DNA of 64,000 nucleotides from Microbacterium indicum DSM 19969 (GCF_000422385.1 NZ_AULR01000001.1:1-64000); one strand, 5' to 3'; numbered from the stretch's first letter, positions 55,636-64,000 are shown. Numbers and translations: made by a program. The notes: generated by a model from the letters alone, not told the origin.

Positions 55636-56561
55636 ACGAGCCGCGCGCCGGGGACGGGCGCATACGCCGTGATGGCGTCGTGCCCCGCGCGCCGCAGCTC
55701 GCGCGCGAGCTGCTCGGCGTGCGACGGATCCTCGGCGAGGAACGCGAGGGTGGGGCCGGATCCCGAGACGAGGCCCGCGAGGGCGCCCGCCGACTCGCCG
55801 AACTCGAGGACGGCCGCGAGGTCGGGCCTGAGGCTCAGCGTCGCGGCCTGCAGGTCGTTGCGGATCGCCCCGGCGAGCATGCGCGGATCCCCCGCGCGCA
55901 GCGCCTGGAGGACGGCGGGGTCGACCGACGGGCGCTCGGGCGCCGGCCCGATGTCGGCCCGGTGCGCCTCGCGCCGCCTGTCGAGCTCGCGGTAGACCTC
56001 GGGCGTCGAGAGCCCCTCGTCGTTGGGAACGAGGACCCAGTCGAAGCGGCCCCGGGCGAGGGCGGGGCTCAGCTCGTCGCCGCGGCCCATGCCGATCGCC
56101 GTCCCGCCCGCGAGCGCGAACGGGACGTCGGCCCCGAGGCGGGCCGCGAGCGCGTGCAGCTGCTGCTGCGTGGATCCGATCCCCCACAGCGCGTCGCACG
56201 CGACGAGCGCGCCCGCGGCGTCGGCCGATCCCCCGCCCATGCCGCCCGCGACGGGCACCTCCTTGCGGATCGAGAGGTGCACTCCCCCGTCGTATCCGGC
56301 CTCGGCGGCGAGCATGCGCGCGGCGCGGATCGCGAGGTTGCGGTCGTCCTGCGGGACCCCCGAGACGTCGACGGATCCCACGACCTCGATCGTGAAGTCG
56401 TCCGACGGCATCGCGACGACGTCCTCGATGAGCGAGACCGCCTGGAACGCCGTCGCGAGCTCGTGGTACCCGTCGTCCTGCGCCGCGCCGACCTCGAGGA
56501 AGACGTTGATCTTCCCGGGCACGCGCACCCGCGTGCCCGGGAACTCCTGTGCCAGCGTCAT
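55632..56561 (-). CDS. ispE: 4-diphosphocytidyl-2-C-methyl-D-erythritol kinase
   Basis: This 309-residue GHMP kinase belongs to the MEP isoprenoid pathway. Motifs are [14 protein letters not shown] (motif 1), the ATP-binding [19 protein letters not shown] and the C-terminal [13 protein letters not shown]. The length is typical. The ATG is 6 nt after TAGCCT. It normally follows rsmA in actinobacteria, but here rsmA lies some 3.6 kb away (60177) with four genes between. Confidence 0.95.
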   Translation of the reverse strand: MTLAQEFPGTRVRVPGKINVFLEVGAAQDDGYHELATAFQAVSLIEDVVAMPSDDFTIEVVGSVDVSGVPQDDRNLAIRAARMLAAEAGYDGGVHLSIRKEVPVAGGMGGGSADAAGALVACDALWGIGSTQQQLHALAARLGADVPFALAGGTAIGMGRGDELSPALARGRFDWVLVPNDEGLSTPEVYRELDRRREAHRADIGPAPERPSVDPAVLQALRAGDPRMLAGAIRNDLQAATLSLRPDLAAVLEFGESAGALAGLVSGSGPTLAFLAEDPSHAEQLARELRRAGHDAITAYAPVPGARLV

Positions 56562-56567
56562 ACGCCC

Positions 56568-56573
56568 AGGCTA
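56568..56573 (-). promoter_or_regulatory. leaderless promoter -10 of ispE
   Basis: Minus-strand TAGCCT, 6 nt, then ATG at 56561. Confidence 0.55.
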
Positions 56574-56580
56574 GGCGACC

Positions 56581-57639
56581 TCACGCCCAGGGATTCGCAG
56601 GGAACCGAGCGGCGAGGCCGTCGATCGCCTCGAGCTCCTCGGTCGAGAAGGCGGGGCCCGACGCGGCGGCGACATTCTCGTCGAGCTGCTCCGTGCGCGA
56701 CGCGCCGATGAGCGCCGACGTCACCACGGGATCCCGGAGGATCCACTGCACAGCCATCTGCGCGAGGCTCTGGCCGCGCTCGCGCGCGACGAGATCGAGC
56801 TCCCGCAGGACGCCGGCGGCGTCGGGCGTGACCTGCTCGCCGGGAAGGGAGGAGCGCTTCATCGAGCGCTCCGCCGGCCCGTCGCCCAGGTACTTCGACG
56901 TCAGGAGGCCCTGCGCGAGCGGCACGAACGCGATCGCGCCCATGCCCTCCTCGCTGAGCGTCTCGGTCAGCCCGTCCTCGATCCAGCGGTTGATGATCGA
57001 GTAGCTCGGCTGGTGGATCACGAGCGGCGTTCCGAGCGAGCGGGCGATGGCCTTCGCCTCGGCCGTGCGGGTCGCCGAGTACGACGAGATGCCGACGTAG
57101 CGCGCCTTGCCCTGACGGACGAGCGTGTCGAGAGCGCCGATCGTCTCCTCGAGCGGCGTCGCGGGGTCCTCGCGGTGCGAGTAGAAGATGTCGACCTCGT
57201 CGATCCCCATGCGCTCGAGCGACTGCTCGGCGCTCTTGAGGACGTACCCGCGCGACCCGCGGTCGCCGTACGGGCCCGGCCACATGTCGTACCCGGCCTT
57301 CGACGAGATGACGATCTCGTCGCGGTAGCGCTTCAGGTCCTCCCGGAGGATCCGGCCGAAGTTCTTCTCGGCGGATCCGCGCGGCGGGCCGTAGTTGTTC
57401 GCGAGGTCGAAGTGGGTGATCCCGATGTCGAAGGCGTGGCGGATCAGCTCGCGCTGGCGATCCATCGGCACGTTGTCGCCGAAGTTCCACCACAGGCCGA
57501 GCGAGATGGGCGGCAGCATGAGGCCGCTCGTGCCGACGCGGCGGTACGCGGCGCCGTCGTAGCGCTCCGTCGCGGCGACATAGGGGCGGTGCACGTCTTC
57601 GATCTCGTGCGGGGTGCGGAAGGTAACGTCGTTGCTCAC
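56581..57639 (-). CDS. aldo/keto reductase (glyceraldehyde 3-phosphate reductase / YghZ-like)
   Basis: This 352-residue NADPH-dependent TIM-barrel reductase carries GITHFDLANNYGPPRGSAEKNFG with catalytic Asp and Tyr (about 69-92), the catalytic Lys in IVISSKAGYDMW, DIFYSHREDP, and the nucleotide-binding LIGASRTEQLDEN. YghZ/AKR14-like members reduce aldehydes such as methylglyoxal and L-glyceraldehyde 3-phosphate. The GTG at 57639 is supported by a -10 box 7 nt upstream. It ends just before ispE's promoter. Confidence 0.9.
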   Translation of the reverse strand: MSNDVTFRTPHEIEDVHRPYVAATERYDGAAYRRVGTSGLMLPPISLGLWWNFGDNVPMDRQRELIRHAFDIGITHFDLANNYGPPRGSAEKNFGRILREDLKRYRDEIVISSKAGYDMWPGPYGDRGSRGYVLKSAEQSLERMGIDEVDIFYSHREDPATPLEETIGALDTLVRQGKARYVGISSYSATRTAEAKAIARSLGTPLVIHQPSYSIINRWIEDGLTETLSEEGMGAIAFVPLAQGLLTSKYLGDGPAERSMKRSSLPGEQVTPDAAGVLRELDLVARERGQSLAQMAVQWILRDPVVTSALIGASRTEQLDENVAAASGPAFSTEELEAIDGLAARFPANPWA

Positions 57640-57646
57640 CCTGTGA

Positions 57647-57652
57647 ACGCTA
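57647..57652 (-). promoter_or_regulatory. leaderless promoter -10 of the aldo/keto reductase gene
   Basis: Minus-strand TAGCGT, 7 nt, then GTG at 57639. Confidence 0.5.
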
Positions 57653-57732
57653 CAGCCGTCACACGGCGACACGCGTTTCCGGGGGCCGGGCGGCGCGATC
57701 GTACGATGGGGCGATCCGCGAGAGGAGCCACC

Positions 57733-58443
57733 GTGAGCGAACCCCTGGTCGCCGTCGTGCACGTGCGCGACGCACGCCCCGCGGCTCCGTGGTACCAGCA
57801 GCTCGTCGACCGGTTCAATCGCAGCGCGCTCGCCACGATCGCATCGCTCGGGTGGCGCTCCGAGCTCGTCCCGGCAGGCGAGATCGGGCCCGACGCCTCC
57901 GTGAAGGCCGCGCGCGCGGCCGACCTCGTCCTCATCATGGGCGGCGAGGACGTGCACCCGTCGTTCTACCGCGGCGCCGCCGAATACCCGGGGTCGGGCG
58001 CGCACGACGTGGCGGGCGACGAGGCGCAGATCGCGGTCGTCGCCGACGCGGCCCTCCGCGGCGCGCCCCTGCTCGGGATCTGCCGCGGGCACCAGATCCT
58101 GAACGTCGCCCTCGGCGGCGACCTCGTGCAGCACCTGCCCACCACGCACGCGCATCGCGGCGTCGGCGAGAAGCGCTTCCTCGAGCACGACCTGCACGCG
58201 ATCGATCCGGCGCTCGCGGGCGCGGTGCTCGCCGGCGAGCCCGTGCAGTCGTCGCATCACCAGGCCGTGGGCCGTCTCGGGGCGGGCCTTCGCGCGGGCG
58301 CGCGCGGCGAGGACGGCGTCGTCGAGGCCGTCGTCCACGACGCGGCGCCGATCGTCGGCGTGCAGTGGCATCCCGAGCACGAGGCCGCCCGCCCCGGACA
58401 GCTCGCGCGCCTCCTGCGGCTCGTCGAGGCGCGGGCCGCGTGA
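57733..58443 (+). CDS. class I glutamine amidotransferase-like hydrolase (peptidase C26, gamma-glutamyl hydrolase type)
   Basis: This 236-residue protein has IMGGEDVHPSFYRG (about 73-86), the nucleophile elbow LLGICRGHQILNVALGG with Cys near 119, and IVGVQWHPEHE with the catalytic His and Glu near 213-217. The PuuD/C26 family hydrolyses gamma-glutamyl bonds such as gamma-glutamyl-GABA. GAGGAG lies about 6 nt before the GTG, and TACGAT at about 57702 is a likely -10. It overlaps the following ligase-like gene by 4 nt. Confidence 0.88.
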   Translation: MSEPLVAVVHVRDARPAAPWYQQLVDRFNRSALATIASLGWRSELVPAGEIGPDASVKAARAADLVLIMGGEDVHPSFYRGAAEYPGSGAHDVAGDEAQIAVVADAALRGAPLLGICRGHQILNVALGGDLVQHLPTTHAHRGVGEKRFLEHDLHAIDPALAGAVLAGEPVQSSHHQAVGRLGAGLRAGARGEDGVVEAVVHDAAPIVGVQWHPEHEAARPGQLARLLRLVEARAA

Positions 58444-59576
58444 GCATCCGCTTCGCGGCGTCGCCGCGCTCGACGATCGGGCTCGAGTGGGAGATCATGC
58501 TCGCCGACGGCGCGACGGGCGACCTCGTGCCGCGCGCGCCCGAGCTGCTCGGCGCCCTCGGGCACGTCGACGGCATCACGGGCGAGCTCCTCACCAACAC
58601 CGTCGAGGCCGTCAGCGCGCCGCACGCGCGCGTCGCCGACGCGATCGACGACCTGCGCCGCATCGTCGACGAGGTGCGAGACGCGGCCTCGCCGCGCGGG
58701 ATCCGCCTGCTCTCGGCCGGCAGCCATCCCACGGCGCGCTGGTTCGACCAGCAGATCACGCCGAAGTCGCGGTACGACAAGCTCATCGAGCGCACCCAGT
58801 GGTGGGGGCGCAACATGATGATCTGGGGCATGCACGTGCACGTCGGGATCGACGACCCCACGAAGGCGATCCCGATCGTCGCCGCGCTGACGGGCTACCT
58901 CCCGCACCTGCAGGCCCTCGCCTCGTCGAGCCCGTTCTGGGCCGGCGAGGAGACGGGCTACGCCTCGAACAGGGCGCTCGTCTTCCAGCAGCTGCCGACG
59001 GCCGGCCTGCCGTGGGAGGTGCGCGACTGGGGCGGGTTCGAGCGCTACGTCGCCGACCTCGAGGCCACGGGCGTCGTCGACGACGTGACGGAGGTGCGGT
59101 GGGACGTGCGCCCCGCGCCGCGCTGGGGAACCGTCGAGGTGCGCGCCTGCGACGCCGTCACGAACCCCGCCGAGTTCGCCGCGATCGCGGCCCTCACCCA
59201 GTCGCTCGTCGAGTGGTTCTCGCGGCGGCTCGACGCGGGCGAGGATCCGGGATCCCTGCAGCCGTGGTTCCATCGCGAGAACAAGTGGCGCGCGGCACGG
59301 TACGGACTCGATGCCGACGTCATCGTCGGCAGGGACGGCGAGCAGCGCCCCGTGCGCGCGCACCTCGCGGAGCTGGCCGACGCGCTCGCCCCCATCGCGG
59401 CCGACCTCGGCTGCACGCGCGAGCTGAGCGCGGTGCACGCGATCCTCGAGGCGGGATCGAGCGCCGACAGGCAGCGCCGCGCCGCGCACGCCGCGGCGAC
59501 GGGAGATCCCGACCTCGACGCCGTCGTCAGGCACCTGTTCGACGAGTTCGACGCGGGCGTCGCCGCCCGCGGGTGA
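58440..59576 (+). CDS. carboxylate-amine ligase / glutamate-cysteine ligase-like protein (YbdK family)
   Basis: This 378-residue GCS2-family protein has the N-terminal STIGLEWEIMLAD metal/substrate segment, HPTARW, WWGRNMMIWGMHVHVGI (about 120-136), and WDVRPAPRWGTVEVRACDAVTN (about 220-241). The C-terminal DRQRRA segment is also present. Family members form gamma-glutamyl amides, in some cases glutathione precursors. GTG overlaps the stop of the C26 hydrolase gene (GTGA), so ligase and hydrolase are made together. The real acceptor amine is unknown. Confidence 0.9.
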   Translation: MSIRFAASPRSTIGLEWEIMLADGATGDLVPRAPELLGALGHVDGITGELLTNTVEAVSAPHARVADAIDDLRRIVDEVRDAASPRGIRLLSAGSHPTARWFDQQITPKSRYDKLIERTQWWGRNMMIWGMHVHVGIDDPTKAIPIVAALTGYLPHLQALASSSPFWAGEETGYASNRALVFQQLPTAGLPWEVRDWGGFERYVADLEATGVVDDVTEVRWDVRPAPRWGTVEVRACDAVTNPAEFAAIAALTQSLVEWFSRRLDAGEDPGSLQPWFHRENKWRAARYGLDADVIVGRDGEQRPVRAHLAELADALAPIAADLGCTRELSAVHAILEAGSSADRQRRAAHAAATGDPDLDAVVRHLFDEFDAGVAARG

Positions 59577-59620
59577 TCATGGCGCCAGGGTGATCAGGCA
59601 GGCTGCAGTGCAGACGCCCG

Positions 59621-59626
59621 TACGAT
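59621..59626 (+). promoter_or_regulatory. leaderless promoter -10 of the secreted/membrane hypothetical gene
   Basis: TACGAT, 7 nt, then ATG at 59634. It covers the alternative ATG at 59625, which argues against that start. Confidence 0.5.
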
Positions 59627-59633
59627 GACCCGC

Positions 59634-60176
59634 ATGCGCAGTGAGCACCCGCGACCCCCAGCACGTCGCCGGACCGTCGGTTCGGCGGCCGCGCACAATT
59701 CCGGAGGAGCGCAGGACGCGCTCACGCACCCGAGCAGGCGCCCGCTCGCCATCGCCGTCGGCGTTCTCTGCGTCGTCGCCGCGGCGGCGGGCGGCTATGC
59801 GGTCGGGGCGTGGCCCTCGGGCGATGATCCCTCGCCGCCGGTCCCGAACATCCCGGACGCCTTCGCCTCCGAATTCGACGAAGGATCCTTCGTCCGAGAG
59901 GCCGGATTCGAGCAGTCGACCGTGTGGAGCGCGACGAAGCGGGACGGCGACTCGATCTGCCTCTTCCGCGAGGCCGACGGGTCCACGTCCGTTGTGGCTT
60001 GCTCGGCTCCCGGCAGCGACGACGCCGCGGTCCTCATCGAACGGAGCAGAGGAGACGACGCCGATCCCGAGGATGAGACGCTCATCGAGTTCTCCGTGAC
60101 CGCGATGCCCGACGGAACGCGCAGCCTAACGATCGCCACCGGGACGATGTCGAGCCTCGGGCTGATCGACGGCTGA
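59634..60176 (+). CDS. single-span membrane protein of unknown function
   Basis: This 180-residue protein has a basic cytoplasmic N-terminus of about 40 residues, one helix (about 41-62, RPLAIAVGVLCVVAAAAGG) and an extracytoplasmic domain of about 110 residues. The domain contains two Cys (SICLFRE and VVACSAPGS) that could form a disulfide. I do not recognise the family. The start at 59634 follows from the promoter position; the ATG three codons earlier is the alternative. Its stop codon is directly followed by the rsmA stop on the other strand. Confidence 0.6.
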   Translation: MRSEHPRPPARRRTVGSAAAHNSGGAQDALTHPSRRPLAIAVGVLCVVAAAAGGYAVGAWPSGDDPSPPVPNIPDAFASEFDEGSFVREAGFEQSTVWSATKRDGDSICLFREADGSTSVVACSAPGSDDAAVLIERSRGDDADPEDETLIEFSVTAMPDGTRSLTIATGTMSSLGLIDG

Positions 60177-61019
60177 CTACGCCGCGCGGGCGATGCGGAG
60201 GAAGTCGGCGATCGTGAGCTGCTCGCCGCGGGCCGTCGGGTCGACGCCCGCGCGCTCGAGGACCTCGCTCGATGCGGCGGCCGACCCGCCCAGGGCGCCC
60301 GAGAGCGCCTGGCGCAGCATCTTCCGGCGCTGCTGGAACGCGAAGTCGACCAGGCGGAACGTCGCCGCGCGCTCCTCCTCGGATCCCATCGCCTCGGCCG
60401 CGCGCTCGAAGCCCACGAGAACGCTGTCGACGCCGGGGACCGGCCAGAACACCTGCCGCGACACCGTGCCGGCGAGGCGCCACGATCCGTACCAGGCGGC
60501 CTTCGCGCTCGGGGCGCCGTAGATCTTCGACCCCGGGGCCGCGGCGAGGCGCTCGCCCACCTCGGCCTGCACCATGACCACGCCGCGGTTCAGCCCCGGG
60601 AACGTCTCCATGAAGTGCAGCAGCACGGGAACCGACACGTTGTAGGGCAGGTTCGCGACGAGGACCTCGGGATCGCCAGGAAGCTCCGTGACCGTCAGGG
60701 CGTCGTGCTCGACGACTGTCAGCGCGCGCGCGGGAACGCCCCGCTCGGCCGCCGTCTGGGCGAGGCGCGAGGCGAGGCGCCCGTCGATCTCGACGGCCGT
60801 GACGCTCGCGCCCGTCTCGAGGATCGCGAGGGTCAGGGATCCGAGCCCCGGGCCGATCTCGACGACGCGCTCGCCCGCCTCGACGCGGGCCGCGTGCACG
60901 ATCTTCCGCACCGTGTTCGCGTCGACGACGAAGTTCTGGCCGAGCTTCTTCGTGGGCGTGACGTCGAGCTCGGCGGCGAGGCGGCGGATGTCGGCGGCGC
61001 CGAGCAGCTGGACGGTCAT
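60177..61019 (-). CDS. rsmA: 16S rRNA adenine-N6,N6-dimethyltransferase
   Basis: This 280-residue SAM-dependent enzyme (KsgA) dimethylates two adjacent adenosines near the 3' end of 16S rRNA. Motifs are KKLGQNFVVDANTV, the SAM-binding VVEIGPGLGSLTLAIL and the catalytic LVANLPYNVSVPVLL (NLPY). The C-terminal domain has the FQQRRKMLRQAL motif. The ATG overlaps the tatD stop (ATGA). It forms the metG-tatD-rsmA operon. Confidence 0.96.
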   Translation of the reverse strand: MTVQLLGAADIRRLAAELDVTPTKKLGQNFVVDANTVRKIVHAARVEAGERVVEIGPGLGSLTLAILETGASVTAVEIDGRLASRLAQTAAERGVPARALTVVEHDALTVTELPGDPEVLVANLPYNVSVPVLLHFMETFPGLNRGVVMVQAEVGERLAAAPGSKIYGAPSAKAAWYGSWRLAGTVSRQVFWPVPGVDSVLVGFERAAEAMGSEEERAATFRLVDFAFQQRRKMLRQALSGALGGSAAASSEVLERAGVDPTARGEQLTIADFLRIARAA

Positions 61020-61903
61020 CGGAACTCCCCGTAGACGGCGACGGTGTTGGCCGCGACCCGCGCGCCGAGCTCGTCGGCGTCGACGCCGAGCTCGCTCGCG
61101 ATCGCCCGCAGCGTCAGCGGGACGAGGTAGGGCGCGTTGGGGCGACCGCGGAAGGGCGCGGGCGTGAGGAACGGCGCGTCGGTCTCGACGAGGATCCGCT
61201 CGAGCGGCGTCGCGTGCAGCGCGTCGCGGAGGTTCTGCGCGTTCTTGAACGTCACGTTGCCCGCGAACGAGAGGAAGCAGCCCATCTCGGTCGCCTCGCG
61301 CGCCATGTCGGCGTCGCCCGAGAAGCAGTGGAAGACCGTCTTCTCGGGGGCGCCGACGCGGTGCAGCGTGCCCAGCACCTCGCGGTGCGCGTCGCGGTCG
61401 TGGATCTGCATCGCGATGCCGTGCCGCTTCGCGATCTCGATGTGCGCCTCGAAAGATGCGAACTGCGCGGGGCGGCCCTCCTCTCCCGTGCGGAAGAAGT
61501 CGAGCCCCGTCTCGCCGACGGCGCGCACGCGCGGGTGGGCGGCGAGCGCGTCGATCTCGGCGAGGGCGTCGTCGAGGGCGCCTCGCTCCGCGAAGGTCGG
61601 CGCGTCGTTGGGGTGGATCGCGACGGCCGCGAGCACGTTCGCGTGCCGCTCGGCCGCGGCGACGGCCCACCGCGACGAGACGAGGTCGCCCGACGCCTGC
61701 ACGACGCCCGCGACCCCGACGGCCGCCGCGCGGCGCAGCTGCTCGTCGAGGCCCAACGGATCGTCGCCGTCGGCGATCTCGAGGTGGCAGTGGTTGTCGT
61801 ACACCGGCACCGCGAGCGGCTCGGGCGGCTCGGGGTACGTCAGGTCCTTGCGGCCCTGCGTCGAGCGCCGCTCGACGTAGGTGTCGCGGGCCGGCTCAGC
61901 CAT
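61016..61903 (-). CDS. TatD-family metal-dependent DNase
   Basis: This 295-residue TIM-barrel hydrolase has metal ligands in VYDNHCHLEI, AVGETGLDFFRT, the His of MQIHDRDAH, VFHCFSGD and the Asp of LVETDAPFL. Relatives are 3'-5' exonucleases or have D-aminoacyl-type hydrolase activity. An N-terminal extension (about 1-32) is longer than in E. coli TatD. The ATG shares its A with the metG stop (TGATG). It is the second gene of metG-tatD-rsmA. Confidence 0.92.
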   Translation of the reverse strand: MAEPARDTYVERRSTQGRKDLTYPEPPEPLAVPVYDNHCHLEIADGDDPLGLDEQLRRAAAVGVAGVVQASGDLVSSRWAVAAAERHANVLAAVAIHPNDAPTFAERGALDDALAEIDALAAHPRVRAVGETGLDFFRTGEEGRPAQFASFEAHIEIAKRHGIAMQIHDRDAHREVLGTLHRVGAPEKTVFHCFSGDADMAREATEMGCFLSFAGNVTFKNAQNLRDALHATPLERILVETDAPFLTPAPFRGRPNAPYLVPLTLRAIASELGVDADELGARVAANTVAVYGEFR

Positions 61904-63477
61904 CAGGCCTCTTCGATGCGCGGGAAGAGAGGCGCGAGCTTCGACACCGTCGCGCCGACGGGCAGCACGCCCCAGGCCCCGGCGTCGCGCACGTTCTGAT
62001 CCTCGAGCGCGCCGAGCGCGGCCTCGGCGCCGAGCGCCTGCCACAGCGTCGCGGTCGACTTCGGCATCACGGGCGAGAGCAGGACCGCGAGAGCGCGCAG
62101 CCCGTCGAGGCACGTGTACAGCACGGTCGCGAGGCGGTCGCGCTGCGTCTCGTCCTTCGCCAGCGCCCACGGGGCGTTGTCGGTGATGTACCCGTTGAGC
62201 GCGTCGACGATCGTCCAGATCTCGGCGATCGCCTGGTCGGTACGGAAGCGCTCGATCGCGGCGTCGGCGTTCGCGGCCGCGTCGGCGACGAGCTTCTGGA
62301 TCGCGAGGTCGGCCTCCGTGTACGCGGCGGGCGCGGGGACGGATCCGTCGAAGTACTTCTCGGTCATCGCGATCGTGCGCGACGCGAGGTTGCCGAAGCC
62401 GTTCGCGAGCTCGGCCTGGTACCGGGCCGACATGTCCTCCCAGGAGAACGAGCCGTCCTGGCCGAACGCGATCGCCGAGAGGAAGTAGAAGCGGTAGGCG
62501 TCGGATCCGAAGGTGTCGACGAGCGTCGCCGGGGCGATGCCCGTGGCCTTGGACTTCGACATCTTCTCGCCCCCGACGAGCAGCCAGCCGTGCGCGAAGA
62601 CGCCCTTCGGCACCTCGAGCCCCGCGGCCATGAGCATCGCGGGCCAGATCACGGCGTGGAAGCGGAGGATGTCCTTGCCGACGACGTGGTAGCCCGGCCA
62701 GCGGCGCTCGAAGTCGCCGCCCTCGGTGCCGTAGCCGAGCGCCGTCGCGTAGTTGAGGAGCGCGTCGACCCACACGTAGATGACGTGCGACTCGTCCCAC
62801 GGAACGGGGATGCCCCAGTCGAAGGCGCTGCGCGAGATCGACAGGTCCTTGAGGCCCTGCTGCACGAAGGCGACGACCTCGTTGCGCGCCGACTCGGGCT
62901 GCACGAAGTCGGGGCGCTCGCGGTAGAGCTCGAGCAGCTTGTCGCCGAACTCGCTGAGCTTGAAGAAGTAGTTCTTCTCGTGCAGCAGCTCGAGCGGCTT
63001 CGAATGGATCGCGCAGACCTTGAGGCCCTCGAACTCGCCCGTGCCGTCGACGATCTCGCTCTCGGGCTTGAACTCCTCGCAGCCGACGCAGTAGAGCGCC
63101 TCGTACTCGCCCGCGTAGATGTAGCCGCGGTCGTAGATCGCCTGGATGAACGCCTTGACGCCCTCCTCGTGGCGCGGCTGCGTCGTGCGGATGAAGTCGT
63201 CGTTCGCGGCGTCGAGCTTCTCGAGCAGCGGGAACCACGCCTCGCTGACGAGCTTGTCGACGTACTCCTGCGGCGTCACGCCGTTGGCCGCCGCGGCCCG
63301 GAGCATCTTCTGCCCATGCTCGTCGGTTCCCGTGAGCATCCAGGTGTCGTCGCCCGACTGGCGGTGCCACCGCGCGAGGGTGTCGACCGCGACCGTCGTG
63401 TACCCGTGGCCGATGTGGGGCACATCGGAGGGGTAGTAGATCGGGGTGGTGATGTAGAACGACTGGCCGGAGGTCAC
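61903..63477 (-). CDS. metG: methionyl-tRNA synthetase
   Basis: This 524-residue class I synthetase has YYPSDVPHIGHGYTTVAVD (HIGH-like HIGH), a zinc-region CVGCEEF and KMSKSKATG (KMSKS). There is no C-terminal EMAP/tRNA-binding domain, as is normal in actinobacteria. The second of two tandem GTG codons (63477) was chosen because it lies exactly 6 nt from the -10; the first is at 63480. It starts the operon with tatD and rsmA and is divergent from the DUF222 gene. Confidence 0.96.
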   Translation of the reverse strand: MTSGQSFYITTPIYYPSDVPHIGHGYTTVAVDTLARWHRQSGDDTWMLTGTDEHGQKMLRAAAANGVTPQEYVDKLVSEAWFPLLEKLDAANDDFIRTTQPRHEEGVKAFIQAIYDRGYIYAGEYEALYCVGCEEFKPESEIVDGTGEFEGLKVCAIHSKPLELLHEKNYFFKLSEFGDKLLELYRERPDFVQPESARNEVVAFVQQGLKDLSISRSAFDWGIPVPWDESHVIYVWVDALLNYATALGYGTEGGDFERRWPGYHVVGKDILRFHAVIWPAMLMAAGLEVPKGVFAHGWLLVGGEKMSKSKATGIAPATLVDTFGSDAYRFYFLSAIAFGQDGSFSWEDMSARYQAELANGFGNLASRTIAMTEKYFDGSVPAPAAYTEADLAIQKLVADAAANADAAIERFRTDQAIAEIWTIVDALNGYITDNAPWALAKDETQRDRLATVLYTCLDGLRALAVLLSPVMPKSTATLWQALGAEAALGALEDQNVRDAGAWGVLPVGATVSKLAPLFPRIEEA

Positions 63478-63483
63478 CACACA

Positions 63484-63489
63484 ATCCTA
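63484..63489 (-). promoter_or_regulatory. leaderless promoter -10 of metG
   Basis: Minus-strand TAGGAT, 6 nt, then GTG at 63477. Confidence 0.5.
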
Positions 63490-63572
63490 CGGGCGCCGAT
63501 CTGCGTGTTTCGCCGGGATCGACGGAGCGGTCCGCGGCGGCGGACGAGACCGCGCAGATGCTCTCCGATCGC

Positions 63573-63601
63573 TTGATTTTCGAATATTTGTTCGATACAT
63601 T
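63573..63601 (+). promoter_or_regulatory. promoter with LexA/SOS box for the DUF222 gene
   Basis: CGAATATTTGTTCG (63581-63594) differs by one base from the actinobacterial LexA consensus CGAAC-N4-GTTCG. It lies between TTGATT (63573-63578) and TACATT (63596-63601). The -10 is 6 nt from the ATG at 63608, so the transcript would be leaderless and repressed by LexA. Confidence 0.65.
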
Positions 63602-63607
63602 GGGGTC

Positions 63608-64000
63608 ATGACCGACACGGCGCCCGACGCGACCTCGTGGGACATGACGCCCGACGAGCGTCGGCGCGCCGACGAGGCTCTCGCGGCGCTGCGCGTCGCA
63701 CAGGAGATGCGCGCGGGCGCCGACTCGCTCGCGGCGTCGGCCCAGGCGGTGCTCGACGCGATCTCCGCGGCGCAGGCGGGCCGCATGCCGGGGCGCGGAG
63801 ATCACCAGGACCTCCCGTACCGGTCCATGGCGGACGAGGTCGCATCGGCGACGCACGTCTCCCGCACCGTCGCGTCGAACCGGCTGCGCGAGGCGTCGAC
63901 GCTCACGCGGCAGTACCCGGCGACGCAGCAGGCGCTCCGCGCGGGGCTGATCGCCGACGAGCACGTGCGCGCGATCATCTCCGAGGGCGCCCGCCTCGCG
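63608..64000 (+). CDS. DUF222 (13E12-type) protein, N-terminal part; gene runs off the window
   Basis: The 131 residues seen include the DUF222 pattern: RSMADEVASATHVSRTVASNRL, then REASTLTRQYPATQQALRAG and LIADEHVRAIISEGARLA. Full-length members usually end in an HNH endonuclease domain, which would lie beyond 64000. The family is multicopy in many actinobacteria (13E12 repeat family of mycobacteria), several copies being LexA-regulated. The SOS-like box just upstream agrees with that. Confidence 0.8.
   Translation, partial: MTDTAPDATSWDMTPDERRRADEALAALRVAQEMRAGADSLAASAQAVLDAISAAQAGRMPGRGDHQDLPYRSMADEVASATHVSRTVASNRLREASTLTRQYPATQQALRAGLIADEHVRAIISEGARLA

Overview
The window reads as chromosome of a high-GC actinobacterium, most likely a member of the Microbacteriaceae (Microbacterium-like). 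Nearly every reading frame shows strong G/C third positions. Many starts are GTG, and many genes carry a TANNNT -10 box exactly 6-7 nt before the start codon, the actinobacterial leaderless pattern. Gene order is actinobacterial throughout: dapC-fdxA, eno-DivIC-DUF501, mfd...pth-rplY, tRNA-Gln-glmU-prs and metG-tatD-rsmA. About 55 protein genes, two tRNAs and one TPP riboswitch were recognised. No rRNA, CRISPR array, prophage or insertion sequence was seen.

Layout. 1-10 kb: citrate synthase start, dapC and fdxA, TypA, and a four-gene oligopeptide/dipeptide ABC importer. 10-16 kb: a CPBP-type membrane protein, an orphan AbiEi-like winged-helix/nuclease gene framed by two long palindromes, three translationally coupled NUDIX genes (the last NrtR-like) and a convergent ABC exporter. 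16-23 kb: MFS exporter, RluA-type pseudouridine synthase, DUF2207-like protein, divergent LysR/EamA pair, an unusual class I tRNA with a UAA anticodon, and type II NADH dehydrogenase. 23-34 kb: membrane-anchored S8 protease, DUF501, DivIC-like protein, enolase, APC permease, hisS, a TPP-riboswitch thiamine-salvage operon (thiM, thiE, thiD-tenA), mazG and nhaA. 34-46 kb: mfd, pth, rplY, a 36-residue membrane peptide, gnd, ppc and a histidine kinase/response regulator pair. 46-53 kb: a divergent FtsX-like/ATPase exporter, a second orphan AbiEi/DUF559 nuclease gene lying in GC-rich direct repeats, prs, glmU and tRNA-Gln. 53-64 kb: MarR regulator, ABC-F ATPase, ispE, aldo/keto reductase, a coupled class I amidotransferase-like hydrolase and gamma-glutamyl ligase-like gene, rsmA, tatD, metG, and the start of a DUF222 (13E12-type) gene under a probable LexA box.

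Most of this is housekeeping. The part I consider potentially undescribed is the pair of orphan nuclease loci at 11165-12331 and 49111-50677. They lie about 38 kb apart and encode proteins of the same general design: an N-terminal AbiEi-like winged helix and a C-terminal Vsr/PD-(D/E)XK-like domain, with no AbiEii toxin partner. Both have the same upstream layout: two GTCC(A/C)CA boxes 26-27 nt apart, the second extended to GTCC(A/C)CAGAACG, and a weakened -10 (CANNNT) exactly 6 nt before the ATG. Both are enclosed by non-coding repeats, paired hairpins in one case and direct-repeat arrays in the other. The second notable item is the class I tRNA carrying a UAA (leucine UUA) anticodon, since canonical leucine tRNAs are class II.
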